In this document: positions 1 through 4,463 of the stretch, piece by piece | Numbering within the stretch: position 1 is the stretch's first letter | Layout of the letters: every line of letters starts with the position of its first letter | Assembly (NCBI GenBank): GCA_001777455.1 | Contig: MFDZ01000044.1 | Span: 831-6,362, forward strand | Reading direction: 5' to 3' | DNA length: 5,532 bases | Origin: Candidatus Daviesbacteria bacterium RIFCSPLOWO2_02_FULL_41_8 | Lineage (GTDB): Bacteria; Patescibacteriota; Microgenomatia; Daviesbacterales; UBA10151 | Notes under the pieces: model-generated | Seen by the model: only the letters and a program-made list of their open reading frames with translations | Databases searched by the model: none | What the model was told of the DNA's origin: nothing | Made by a program: the position numbers and the translations under genes

Positions 1-196
1 CTATCAGCTTCTCACTCATCCCCATTTCGATTGGTTCATAAAAAGGCGCCACCCGGCTCTGTAGTAAATAGACCACTCGGGCAATTTCAGAAGATCTAAC
101 TTCTTTAAAAAGTTCGGAGAGGATATCAATTAAGATAAGTCGTGAGGAAGTTTTCTCCAGTTTTTCAAAATATTGGGTGAGTTTGGAAAAAAGCAT
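1..196 (-). CDS. ATP-dependent DNA ligase, N-terminal fragment (runs off left edge)
   Basis: Reading the minus strand from the ATG at 196-194 gives 65 open codons to the window edge. The start MLFSKLTQYFEKLEKTSSRL, followed by LIDILSELFKEV, VVYLLQSRVAPFYEP and GMSEKLI, matches the helical N-terminal DNA-binding domain of archaeal/eukaryotic-type ATP-dependent DNA ligases (DNA_ligase_A_N). The nucleotidyltransferase core with the catalytic lysine and the OB fold would lie beyond the edge. The enzyme seals nicks in duplex DNA using ATP. In bacteria it usually acts beside the NAD-dependent LigA, and it is common in CPR genomes. A weak ribosome site (AAGG, seven bases before the ATG) fits this start. 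No clear promoter is visible; a hairpin element (206-233) sits directly upstream. The family call is confident from the fragment, but intactness of the gene cannot be judged. Confidence 0.85.
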   Translation of the reverse strand, partial: MLFSKLTQYFEKLEKTSSRLILIDILSELFKEVRSSEIARVVYLLQSRVAPFYEPIEMGMSEKLI

Positions 197-205
197 AAGT
201 AACCT

Positions 206-233
206 TGTCATTCCGGCCTTTGAGCCGGAATCT
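206..233 (-). repeat. Palindromic spacer element, AGATT...AATGACA type
   Basis: Read on the minus strand, this begins AGATT and ends AATGACA, with a perfect 8-bp stem (210-217 paired with 224-231) and a 6-base loop. Two elements at 4429-4457 and 4464-4500 have the same ends around different stems. It lies between the ligase start and the GGDEF gene, inside the probable ligase leader. Elements of this form are common as short interspersed palindromes in bacterial spacers; any function here is unknown. Confidence 0.7.
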
Positions 234-291
234 ATACAATATGGGTCCCGACTTTCGTCGGGACGACACTATGTGTCGATTGTAATAGATT
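229..291. repeat. Compound inverted repeat with two nested hairpins
   Basis: An outer stem pairs 229-240 with 279-291, with one extra base in the right arm. It encloses two perfect hairpins: 245-252 with 257-264 (8 bp, 4-base loop) and 264-269 with 273-278 (6 bp, 3-base loop, sharing base 264 with the first). The whole could fold as a three-way junction in RNA or as a cruciform in DNA. Its left arm overlaps the neighbouring hairpin at 210-231, so the two folds compete. No T-run follows on either strand, so a simple intrinsic terminator is not supported. Confidence 0.65.
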
Positions 292-309
292 CAGCAACTA
301 TTGTAAAAT
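280..309 (+). promoter_or_regulatory. Candidate promoter for the GGDEF gene
   Basis: TTGTAA at 280-285 and TAAAAT at 304-309 are 18 bases apart and match the -35 and -10 consensus at four and five of six positions. A transcript would begin near 316, about 20 bases before the ATG at 336. The -35 box overlaps the right arm of the compound inverted repeat, so that structure could affect promoter access. The assignment rests on sequence resemblance only. Confidence 0.35.
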
Positions 310-335
310 AGCCTGCCATGAGTTAAGCTGAACAA

Positions 336-1217
336 ATGCCAGATCCCTCACGACCGGAAACAGGACATATTCATCAACCAGACATAGCAACAAGAGAAGA
401 TAGAATCCAAGCAAAAACCACCGAGATTAAAGAATTATATGACCTACTAGGGCCGATTGGTAGGGACCGCACAATTGCAGAAAGAGAAGCTGCCCTTGAA
501 GAAGATAGGGCCGAACTAGAAGAAGATAACGCCGAACTAGAACAAAAAGCTGCACTGCATGGGAAAGACGGATTAACAGGACTTGATGACCGCTACCGAT
601 TTGACGAAGGACTAAACAGGGAAATACAAAGTGCTATCAGGACAGGTCAGAAAGTGTCAGCTTTTTTTGCCGACATTAACAATTTGAAACCTGTAAATGA
701 CCAGTATGGGCATATTGCGGGAGATCAGGTAATCAAGGCGGTTGCAGATGTACTTTCAAAAAGACTCCGCTCAACTGACTGTGTTTATCGTTATGGTGGA
801 GACGAATTCGCTGTATTGCTACCGGAAACCGATAAAGCTTCCGCCGCTGAGGTAGCTTTACGCCTTCTTGAAGGGATCAAAAACCTAGAAGTTGAAATTG
901 CCGAGGGTCAAAAGATAAATATTGATGTTGCTCTAGGGGTAGATACATTTAAACCGGATCAGAAAAAACCTCAGAAAAAAGTCCCACCAAATGCAGTTAA
1001 ACAGTATGAAAAGAAACTTGTTGACGGAGCAGACCATGCTATGTATGAAAGTAAGCGCAGAGGTGACAGGAAAGTTGTTGTTGCAATAGATAGTGAAGCA
1101 GAGAAATTTGAAATCGGTCAATTTCTAACTCAAAAGGGGCTAAGTACAGCAGATGTTGTCCCGGTAAATAGAGGGCAACTTCCTAAAGCCACTTCATTAC
1201 CTAAGCTGCCTGCTTAA
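336..1217 (+). CDS. Soluble GGDEF-domain protein, probable diguanylate cyclase
   Basis: A 293-residue protein expected to make cyclic di-GMP from two GTP molecules in the cytoplasm. Residues 44-75 are a charged, heptad-patterned coiled coil suited to dimerisation. The GGDEF domain spans about 76-250: DGLTGL (78-83), the metal and guanine-binding stretch around D113, N121 and D130 (FADINNLKPVND, YGHIAGD), and RYGGDEF (152-158). R145-S-T-D148 lies five residues before GGDEF, as in the product-inhibition I-site. ADHAMYESKRRG (232-243) is the usual closing motif. A lysine- and proline-rich stretch (about 205-226) looks like an insertion before it, and residues 251-293 form a tail of unknown role. 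There is no signal peptide, membrane segment or recognised sensor domain. An in-frame stop at 324-326 makes the ATG at 336 the first possible start; no Shine-Dalgarno is evident. Catalysis is likely from the motifs but untested. Confidence 0.9.
   Translation: MPDPSRPETGHIHQPDIATREDRIQAKTTEIKELYDLLGPIGRDRTIAEREAALEEDRAELEEDNAELEQKAALHGKDGLTGLDDRYRFDEGLNREIQSAIRTGQKVSAFFADINNLKPVNDQYGHIAGDQVIKAVADVLSKRLRSTDCVYRYGGDEFAVLLPETDKASAAEVALRLLEGIKNLEVEIAEGQKINIDVALGVDTFKPDQKKPQKKVPPNAVKQYEKKLVDGADHAMYESKRRGDRKVVVAIDSEAEKFEIGQFLTQKGLSTADVVPVNRGQLPKATSLPKLPA
498..539 (+). repeat. In-frame tandem 21-bp repeat in the coiled coil
   Basis: Two adjacent 21-base units (498-518 and 519-539) differ at two bases and encode EEDRAEL and EEDNAEL. 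Each unit is exactly one heptad, so a unit duplication lengthens the coiled coil ahead of the GGDEF domain by one heptad without changing its register. Confidence 0.85.
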
Positions 1218-1276
1218 GAACTATCCGTCATTAATACATGATCCAAACCTGGCCAGTTTGAACTCAATATTTTTCC

Positions 1277-1313
1277 TTACTTCAATACATAAACCGCTTT
1301 TTTGGTGCCGCCG
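1277..1313 (-). pseudogene. Remnant of a Fic gene 3' end (last 11 codons plus stop)
   Basis: On the minus strand this encodes GGTKKAVYVLK followed by TAA, identical in protein to the end of the intact Fic gene (1941-1977), which ends in TAG. The DNA matches at 33 of 37 positions, including an uninterrupted 21-base run. All four differences are silent: stop TAA/TAG, Lys AAG/AAA, Leu TTG/CTG and Val GTT/GTG. Upstream of 1313 the similarity stops abruptly, and the antitoxin stop codon begins 17 bases further on. It therefore appears to be the tail of a second, diverged Fic gene, or a regenerated 3' end, cut off at this point. Confidence 0.75.
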
Positions 1314-1330
1314 CAATCCTCCTTTTAGGT

Positions 1331-1612
1331 TCAGGCTACTGTTTGAAGTTTTTCTAAAAGCCACATACGAGCCAGCGTAGTCGGGCCAATCCCTTTCTGA
1401 AATGCGTTTTCCCTTAATCTTTGTAGATTTTTTTTATCTATGCGGATAGTAATCGTGTCACTTTTTTTAGCTTGATGAAAACCAACTAATGTCCCTTCAT
1501 TAATTTCATCCACCGCTGAATGTGTATCCCAGAAATTAGCCTCTTCTTCAAGAGTTTTGAACGGTTTGATTGGTTTTATTCCTCCTTTTTTAACTAGTTT
1601 TATTTTCACCAT
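1331..1612 (-). CDS. CopG/BrnA-like ribbon-helix-helix antitoxin
   Basis: Predicted antitoxin that binds and neutralises the BrnT-type toxin encoded just upstream and represses their shared promoter. Starting at the ATG at 1612 it has 93 residues. FKTLEEEANFWDTHSAVDEI (18-37) is typical of the toxin-binding part of CopG-type type II antitoxins. DTITIRIDKKNLQRLRENA (52-70) gives the DNA-binding beta strand and first helix of a ribbon-helix-helix fold, and GPTTLARMWLLEKL (76-89) the second helix. A GTG three codons upstream keeps the frame open, but it would overlap the ribosome site; the ATG has AGGAGGT seven bases before it, so the ATG is preferred. The gene overlaps the toxin end by 23 bases, which suggests coupled translation. 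It stops 17 bases from the Fic-tail remnant. The family is clear; the name BrnA rests mainly on its partner. Confidence 0.85.
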   Translation of the reverse strand: MVKIKLVKKGGIKPIKPFKTLEEEANFWDTHSAVDEINEGTLVGFHQAKKSDTITIRIDKKNLQRLRENAFQKGIGPTTLARMWLLEKLQTVA

Positions 1613-1907
1613 TTTCCTCACCTCCTATTTGGGTCGAAAACTCCTTGTAAAAACTGCGTTCTTCCCTGCTCGCGGGTCTGGCAGTAACCAGACCATAAGT
1701 GTTTTTCTTTCTCCTTTTACCCACCACAATTGTCAAAAATCTTCTCTTTTTAGTCTTGCCTGTCAAAAGCCACCTATTCAATTTACCCTGAATATAAACA
1801 TAATTCCCATCTATAACCTCTAAAACTTCTGCAAGTTTAACTTCGTGCTTAGCTATATGAGCCGGCCTGTCTTCTTCGATAACCAGTTCATCTATCTGAA
1901 TATCCAT
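1590..1907 (-). CDS. brnT: BrnT-type toxin (DUF497), predicted ribonuclease
   Basis: A 105-residue protein with BrnT hallmarks: HIAKHEVKLAEVLEV (17-31), the central WLLTGKTKKRRFLTIVV (46-62) and the closing TARPASREERSFY (75-87). BrnT proteins have a RelE-like fold and block growth by cutting RNA; the cognate antitoxin sequesters the toxin and represses the operon. The order here, toxin first and antitoxin second with overlap, is that of brnTA operons. The last 16 codons carry the antitoxin's ribosome site, which may explain the Gly/Glu/Asn-rich tail beyond the usual domain end. The start is uncertain: the ATG at 1907 is the only ordinary start in frame near the conserved region, but a promoter -10 box abuts it (see 1908-1937). 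There is no frameshift or missing conserved block, so the toxin looks functional. Confidence 0.85.
   Translation of the reverse strand: MDIQIDELVIEEDRPAHIAKHEVKLAEVLEVIDGNYVYIQGKLNRWLLTGKTKKRRFLTIVVGKRRKKNTYGLVTARPASREERSFYKEFSTQIGGEENGENKTS
1620..1626 (-). promoter_or_regulatory. Strong ribosome binding site that fixes the antitoxin start
   Basis: AGGAGGT on the minus strand lies seven bases before the ATG at 1612 and inside the toxin coding region. It directly adjoins the upstream in-frame GTG, which therefore has no usable spacing. It is the best Shine-Dalgarno site in the window and would favour high antitoxin synthesis relative to toxin. Confidence 0.8.
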
Positions 1908-1937
1908 ATTGTACTACATTGTCTTACAAATGACAAT
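1908..1937 (-). promoter_or_regulatory. Toxin-antitoxin promoter with overlapping operator half-sites
   Basis: On the minus strand TTGTCA (1936-1931) and TACAAT (1913-1908) are 17 bases apart, each five of six to consensus. The same 30 bases hold four ATTGT-type half-sites: ATTGT at 1908 and 1918, and inverted ACAAAT at 1926 and ACAAT at 1933. They form nested inverted repeats covering both boxes. Ribbon-helix-helix antitoxins typically bind such paired short half-sites, so autorepression is a natural reading. It fills the 33-bp gap after the Fic stop. Oddity: the -10 box touches the toxin ATG, so a start site at normal distance would fall inside the gene. Confidence 0.55.
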
Positions 1938-1940
1938 TAC

Positions 1941-3029
1941 CTATTTCAGTACATACACCGCTTTTTTGGTGCCGCCGGATTTTTTAACCAGGCCATTCTT
2001 CCGGAGGAATTTAAGCTCCCGTAGCACCGTATCATCGGAATGATCCGGGAAAATCTTGCGGAATTCTTTATTAGACAGTCCCTTGTGCCGGTGAATGTAT
2101 TCCATAATCAACATCTGCCGCTCATTAAGCACCAATTGCTTGCCCAGTTTATCCTTAATCCTGGCATCAACCGAAATCCTTTGCACTTTTTCCTTAACCC
2201 GGTTTAGTTCAATAGCCACTCCTTCCGTAAAATATTCCAGCCAGGGGGTTAAATCACGCTCATGAGTATCCAGTACGAGCTGGTTTGATACGGCTTGTAG
2301 CGTTAAGTAATATTGCATGGGATTTTCGTCAAAATATTCCTCAAAAGAGAAAAATTTCCGGATGTCGTAGCCGTCCAAAAACAAAATCAGTGTGGCTACG
2401 GCTCTCGCTACCCGCCCATTGCCGTCCACAAAAGGGGGAATCCGGGCCAGTTCATAGTGAATAATCCCGGCTTTGATGATCGGGTGAATTTGTTTGCCCT
2501 CATCGGAATTGATCCAATTGACTAAATCTTCCACCAAATACGGCACTTCCACTGCCGGCGGCGGGGTGTAAGAAATCTGATCAGTCTTGGTATTTTTAAT
2601 CACCACTTGCCTGATTCTAAATTGGCCGGAAGATTCGGGGGGTAAAATCTTCTCAGTAGTCAACTTGTGCATCTCCAAAATAGTCTCAATGGTAAAACTG
2701 TAGCTGCCGACTCCGCCGACCGGCGGACCGATCTGAATATAAATTCCCTCAATAAATTTCAAAACATTCCGATAGTTAATTACTTCCTGAATATCCCTAT
2801 CCCGGGCAATCACTTCCTGCCCTTCCAAAACATCCCTCACCTCCTCCGGAGACAACGGATTGCCTTCCAGATGCGTGCCGTGGTGAACAGTCCGCTCTAT
2901 CGCTTCTTTGCGGAATTTGGCCTCCCAGGCCGGCACTAACGGAGCATTCATAATCACTTCTCTGGCCGCCTCCACAGTCCCTATATCTTTGAGGATCTTG
3001 TTGGTTATTGAATACTTGGGAATAAACAT
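1941..3029 (-). CDS. Fic-domain protein with C-terminal winged helix; catalytic His replaced by Pro
   Basis: Fic proteins usually transfer AMP to target hydroxyl groups. This 362-residue protein has an N-terminal Fic-associated region with THLEGNPLSPEEV (52-64), which corresponds to the inhibitory-helix motif but has Gly51 at the usual Ser/Thr position. It also has the substrate-flap stretch YTPPPAVEVPYL (154-165), a Fic core (about 115-250) with HYELARIPPFVDGNGRVAR (191-209), and a C-terminal winged helix (about 300-362). The canonical motif is HPFxDGNGRxxR; here Pro198 (codon CCC, 2436-2438) stands where the nucleophile-activating His should be, while the Asp, Gly-Asn-Gly and both Arg are kept. 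The length and domains are otherwise intact, which fits a binding-only or regulatory protein, a lineage variant, or a point error. The region is visibly richer in G+C than its neighbours. No Shine-Dalgarno precedes the ATG. The TAG stop is 33 bp upstream of the toxin, so the three genes may be co-transcribed. Confidence 0.9.
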   Translation of the reverse strand: MFIPKYSITNKILKDIGTVEAAREVIMNAPLVPAWEAKFRKEAIERTVHHGTHLEGNPLSPEEVRDVLEGQEVIARDRDIQEVINYRNVLKFIEGIYIQIGPPVGGVGSYSFTIETILEMHKLTTEKILPPESSGQFRIRQVVIKNTKTDQISYTPPPAVEVPYLVEDLVNWINSDEGKQIHPIIKAGIIHYELARIPPFVDGNGRVARAVATLILFLDGYDIRKFFSFEEYFDENPMQYYLTLQAVSNQLVLDTHERDLTPWLEYFTEGVAIELNRVKEKVQRISVDARIKDKLGKQLVLNERQMLIMEYIHRHKGLSNKEFRKIFPDHSDDTVLRELKFLRKNGLVKKSGGTKKAVYVLK

Positions 3030-3042
3030 AAAGCTAGGGTTA

Positions 3043-3105
3043 AGGGGAAAGCGTAAAGGGAAAAGTAAATAAATACTTCACCCTTGACCCTTCACCCTTT
3101 CCCCT
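3043..3105. repeat. Heptamer-rich spacer with imperfect inverted repeat
   Basis: Three tandem 7-base units (CACCCTT, GACCCTT, CACCCTT) occupy 3079-3099. The segment 3043-3060 can pair with 3088-3105 at 16 of 18 positions, and a small inner stem pairs 3063-3067 with 3074-3078. It lies in the spacer just upstream of the Fic ATG, so on the minus strand it would be in the leader or promoter of that gene. No convincing -10/-35 pair was found for Fic. The rest of the spacer (3106-3200) is AT-rich and shows nothing else recognisable. Confidence 0.6.
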
Positions 3106-3200
3106 ATTCTTGCACATTTCCCGCAAAAAATCTATCTGAACTGTACTTCATTACGTTTGCTAAAATCTCTTCATTCCTCAAACTAAAATTTTCTCTTATT

Positions 3201-3225
3201 CATACCAATTCATTGTACGATCGCA
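3201..3225 (-). repeat. 25-bp direct repeat, downstream copy
   Basis: Matches 3727-3751 at 24 of 25 positions, in the same orientation, 526 bp apart. Its end coincides with the stop codon of the PaaX-like gene (3226-3228). It contains ATTGTACGATCG, a half-palindrome centred on CGATCG. Its outer ten bases (3201-3210) are also repeated in inverted form at 3231-3240 (9 of 10), inside the gene's last codons. Flanking similarity ends sharply on both sides. Confidence 0.85.
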
Positions 3226-3729
3226 TCACGAAATGGTATGGCCAGTTAAACGGTTGACTTCCATCACGACCACCCATCTCTCTATCCCCAGATCATTAAT
3301 ATATGATTCCAGTTTGTCGAAAATATTTCTTTTACTAATCCAAACCGACTTTTGCAAATGCTTAAAGCCCCATTTTTTTAGATTCCTTCTGAAAAGATTT
3401 CTTATGATCCGCTTTTCCTCAGGTATATCAAAAATCACCACTCTCCACTTCCCGTCCCAGTGCTTTTCTTCAAATTGATTACTGATTAAATCCTTCCCTG
3501 CTTCTGTTAATTTGATTAAAACATCGTTTTTTAGCTTTATCTGTTCAATTAACCCACCCTCTCTTAATCTTTTTAGTGCTTGCGACAAGGAAGATTTTTT
3601 CAAATCCGGTATGCCGTAGTGGTAGCGGTAATGATGATAGGCAAAATCTTCTACGCGAATATAACCATCAATCGTTTTTTCCAGAGCAAACAAAATTGCA
3701 TTAGCCAAACTTTTCTTATAGACACCCAT
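3226..3729 (-). CDS. PaaX-like protein: winged helix plus Cas2-type ferredoxin domain
   Basis: A 167-residue, very basic protein. Residues 1-85 form a winged-helix domain (LKKSSLSQALKRLREGGLIE at 43-62 is the recognition region). Residues 90-160 form the Cas2-like/PaaX central domain: WRVVIFDIPEEKR (95-107), NLKKWGFKHLQKSVWIS (116-132) and a closing strand RWVVVMEVNR (151-160). Asp101 is where Cas2 nucleases carry their conserved Asp. PaaX proteins are repressors, and stand-alone relatives in CPR genomes are often labelled Cas2; there is no CRISPR array or other cas gene here, so a transcriptional regulator is the better call. The C-terminus ends soon after the last strand, where the flanking repeat begins, so it may be slightly shortened. 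The start at 3729 follows a strong promoter with only eight bases from -10 to ATG and no Shine-Dalgarno, suggesting a leaderless mRNA. An operator-like palindrome in that promoter suggests self-regulation. Confidence 0.8.
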   Translation of the reverse strand: MGVYKKSLANAILFALEKTIDGYIRVEDFAYHHYRYHYGIPDLKKSSLSQALKRLREGGLIEQIKLKNDVLIKLTEAGKDLISNQFEEKHWDGKWRVVIFDIPEEKRIIRNLFRRNLKKWGFKHLQKSVWISKRNIFDKLESYINDLGIERWVVVMEVNRLTGHTIS

Positions 3730-3751
3730 ACCAATTTATTGTACGATCGCA
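3727..3751 (-). repeat. 25-bp direct repeat, upstream copy (contains start codon and -10 box)
   Basis: Near-identical to 3201-3225 (one mismatch). On the minus strand it runs from TGCGATCG through the TACAAT box to the ATG of the PaaX-like gene. Together with 3752-3753 it forms TGTGCGATCGTACA, a 14-base palindrome with one mismatched pair, suited to a dimeric regulator. The two copies bracket the gene almost exactly. Confidence 0.85.
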
Positions 3752-3765
3752 CACTGAATTGTCAA
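3738..3765 (-). promoter_or_regulatory. Strong promoter of the PaaX-like gene, leaderless type
   Basis: On the minus strand there is a perfect TTGACA (3765-3760) and TACAAT (3743-3738), 16 bases apart, with an AT-rich stretch upstream of the -35 box. Transcription would start within a base or two of the ATG at 3729. The near-palindrome TGTGCGATCGTACA (3753-3740) overlaps the spacer and the -10 box, so a bound repressor would block polymerase. Confidence 0.65.
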
Positions 3766-3808
3766 TATATCATATAAAACTGGTCATCCCGTGGCTGTAA
3801 CGTTCGAC

Positions 3809-3814
3809 TATAAT
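3809..3814 (+). promoter_or_regulatory. -10 box of the membrane-anchored protein gene
   Basis: A perfect TATAAT with no recognisable -35 at the usual distance. It would start RNA near 3821, leaving a leader of about 16 bases without a Shine-Dalgarno. A second box, TATACT at 3824-3829, is seven bases before the GTG and could give a leaderless message. Which is used cannot be decided from sequence. Confidence 0.4.
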
Positions 3815-3836
3815 ACTTAGTGATATACTGAATATA

Positions 3837-4430
3837 GTGAAACAAAAAGGTTTGGCTCCAATTTTAATTGTTGTTTTAATGGCAGCTCTAGCTGTAGGTG
3901 GGTATTTAATTTACAGCCAACTGCCCAAACCTATTGCTCCGCCCCGCTCAATCACCCAACCAACGCTTTCCCCATCCTCTATTCCCGAATCTTCCAATTC
4001 TGCCGAAACTGCCAACTGGAAAACATATACAAATACAAAATATGGTTTCTACTTTAATTATCCTCAAGATTTTTCTATTAAAAAAGTGGCAGAACGAATA
4101 TTTTTTATAGAAAATAAAGAAAAAAAATCTTTTGTATTATGGATTTATGAAAATCCGAACAATTTGTCTTTAAAAGATTATGAGGGTAAACATACTAGTA
4201 AAGAAACTGGATTTGGCCCTTTTGTTTATTATCCAGATACTGAATTGGTAAAATTTCAAAACTTTGAAGCTTACTATACAAAGGAGGAGATTAATTGTCT
4301 TTCTAAGTGCGGGAGCTATATTTGGACTACTAAAGATATGATTTATAAATTAACAGGGACTGCCGAAAATGTGCCTAATCAAAAACAAACCCTTGATCAA
4401 ATCCTCTCCACCTTTAAATTTACTAATTAG
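3837..4430 (+). CDS. Membrane-anchored extracytoplasmic protein of unknown function
   Basis: A 197-residue protein. Residues 1-5 are positively charged, 6-27 (LAPILIVVLMAALAVGGYLI) form one membrane segment, and 29-58 are a Pro/Ser/Thr-rich linker; 61-197 form a globular domain expected outside the membrane. No lipobox cysteine follows the hydrophobic stretch, so this is a signal anchor rather than a lipoprotein. The domain begins WKTYTNTKYGFYFNYPQDF (61-79), a YGF.F.YP pattern seen in many small secreted CPR and Gram-positive proteins, some likened to PsbP, and ends DQILSTFKF (187-195). Cys154 and Cys158 could form a disulfide. The function is not recognised. The start is GTG at 3837; the next in-frame starts lie inside the hydrophobic segment. 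The gene is strongly AT-rich. It is divergent from the PaaX-like gene and converges on carB, so it is probably transcribed alone. Confidence 0.8.
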   Translation: MKQKGLAPILIVVLMAALAVGGYLIYSQLPKPIAPPRSITQPTLSPSSIPESSNSAETANWKTYTNTKYGFYFNYPQDFSIKKVAERIFFIENKEKKSFVLWIYENPNNLSLKDYEGKHTSKETGFGPFVYYPDTELVKFQNFEAYYTKEEINCLSKCGSYIWTTKDMIYKLTGTAENVPNQKQTLDQILSTFKFTN

Positions 4431-4457
4431 ATTCTTCGCTAATCACTCAGAATGACA
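4429..4457 (+). repeat. AGATT...AATGACA palindromic element, copy beside the stop codon
   Basis: Begins inside the TAG stop of the upstream gene and ends AATGACA. A 5-bp stem (ATTCT 4431-4435 with AGAAT 4449-4453) encloses 13 bases. It shares its ends, but not its stem, with 206-233 and 4464-4500. Confidence 0.65.
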
Positions 4458-4463
4458 AGTGGA

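Noticed and set aside
1249..1256. CTGGCCAG palindrome after the GGDEF gene as a terminator
   Set aside because: The palindrome has no loop and the T-rich stretch is too far away; no real hairpin forms.
1557..1823. Plus-strand open frame across the toxin-antitoxin genes
   Set aside because: It is antisense to two overlapping genes with clear families; its composition only reflects their complement.
2313..2939. Plus-strand open frames opposite the Fic gene
   Set aside because: They lie antisense to a gene with clear domain motifs, have no recognisable protein features, and are best explained as shadows.
3104..3199. Minus-strand open stretch of 31 codons ending in TAG between Fic and the PaaX-like gene (contains ILANVMKYSSDRFF)
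   Set aside because: A run of this length without a stop is expected by chance fairly often. There is no ribosome site, and its only ATG would give 15 residues; no family is recognisable. It could be a gene remnant but is not supported.
3201..3751. CRISPR array or CRISPR locus, prompted by the Cas2-like protein and direct repeats
   Set aside because: There are only two repeats, 526 bp apart, with a gene between them, no spacers and no other cas gene.
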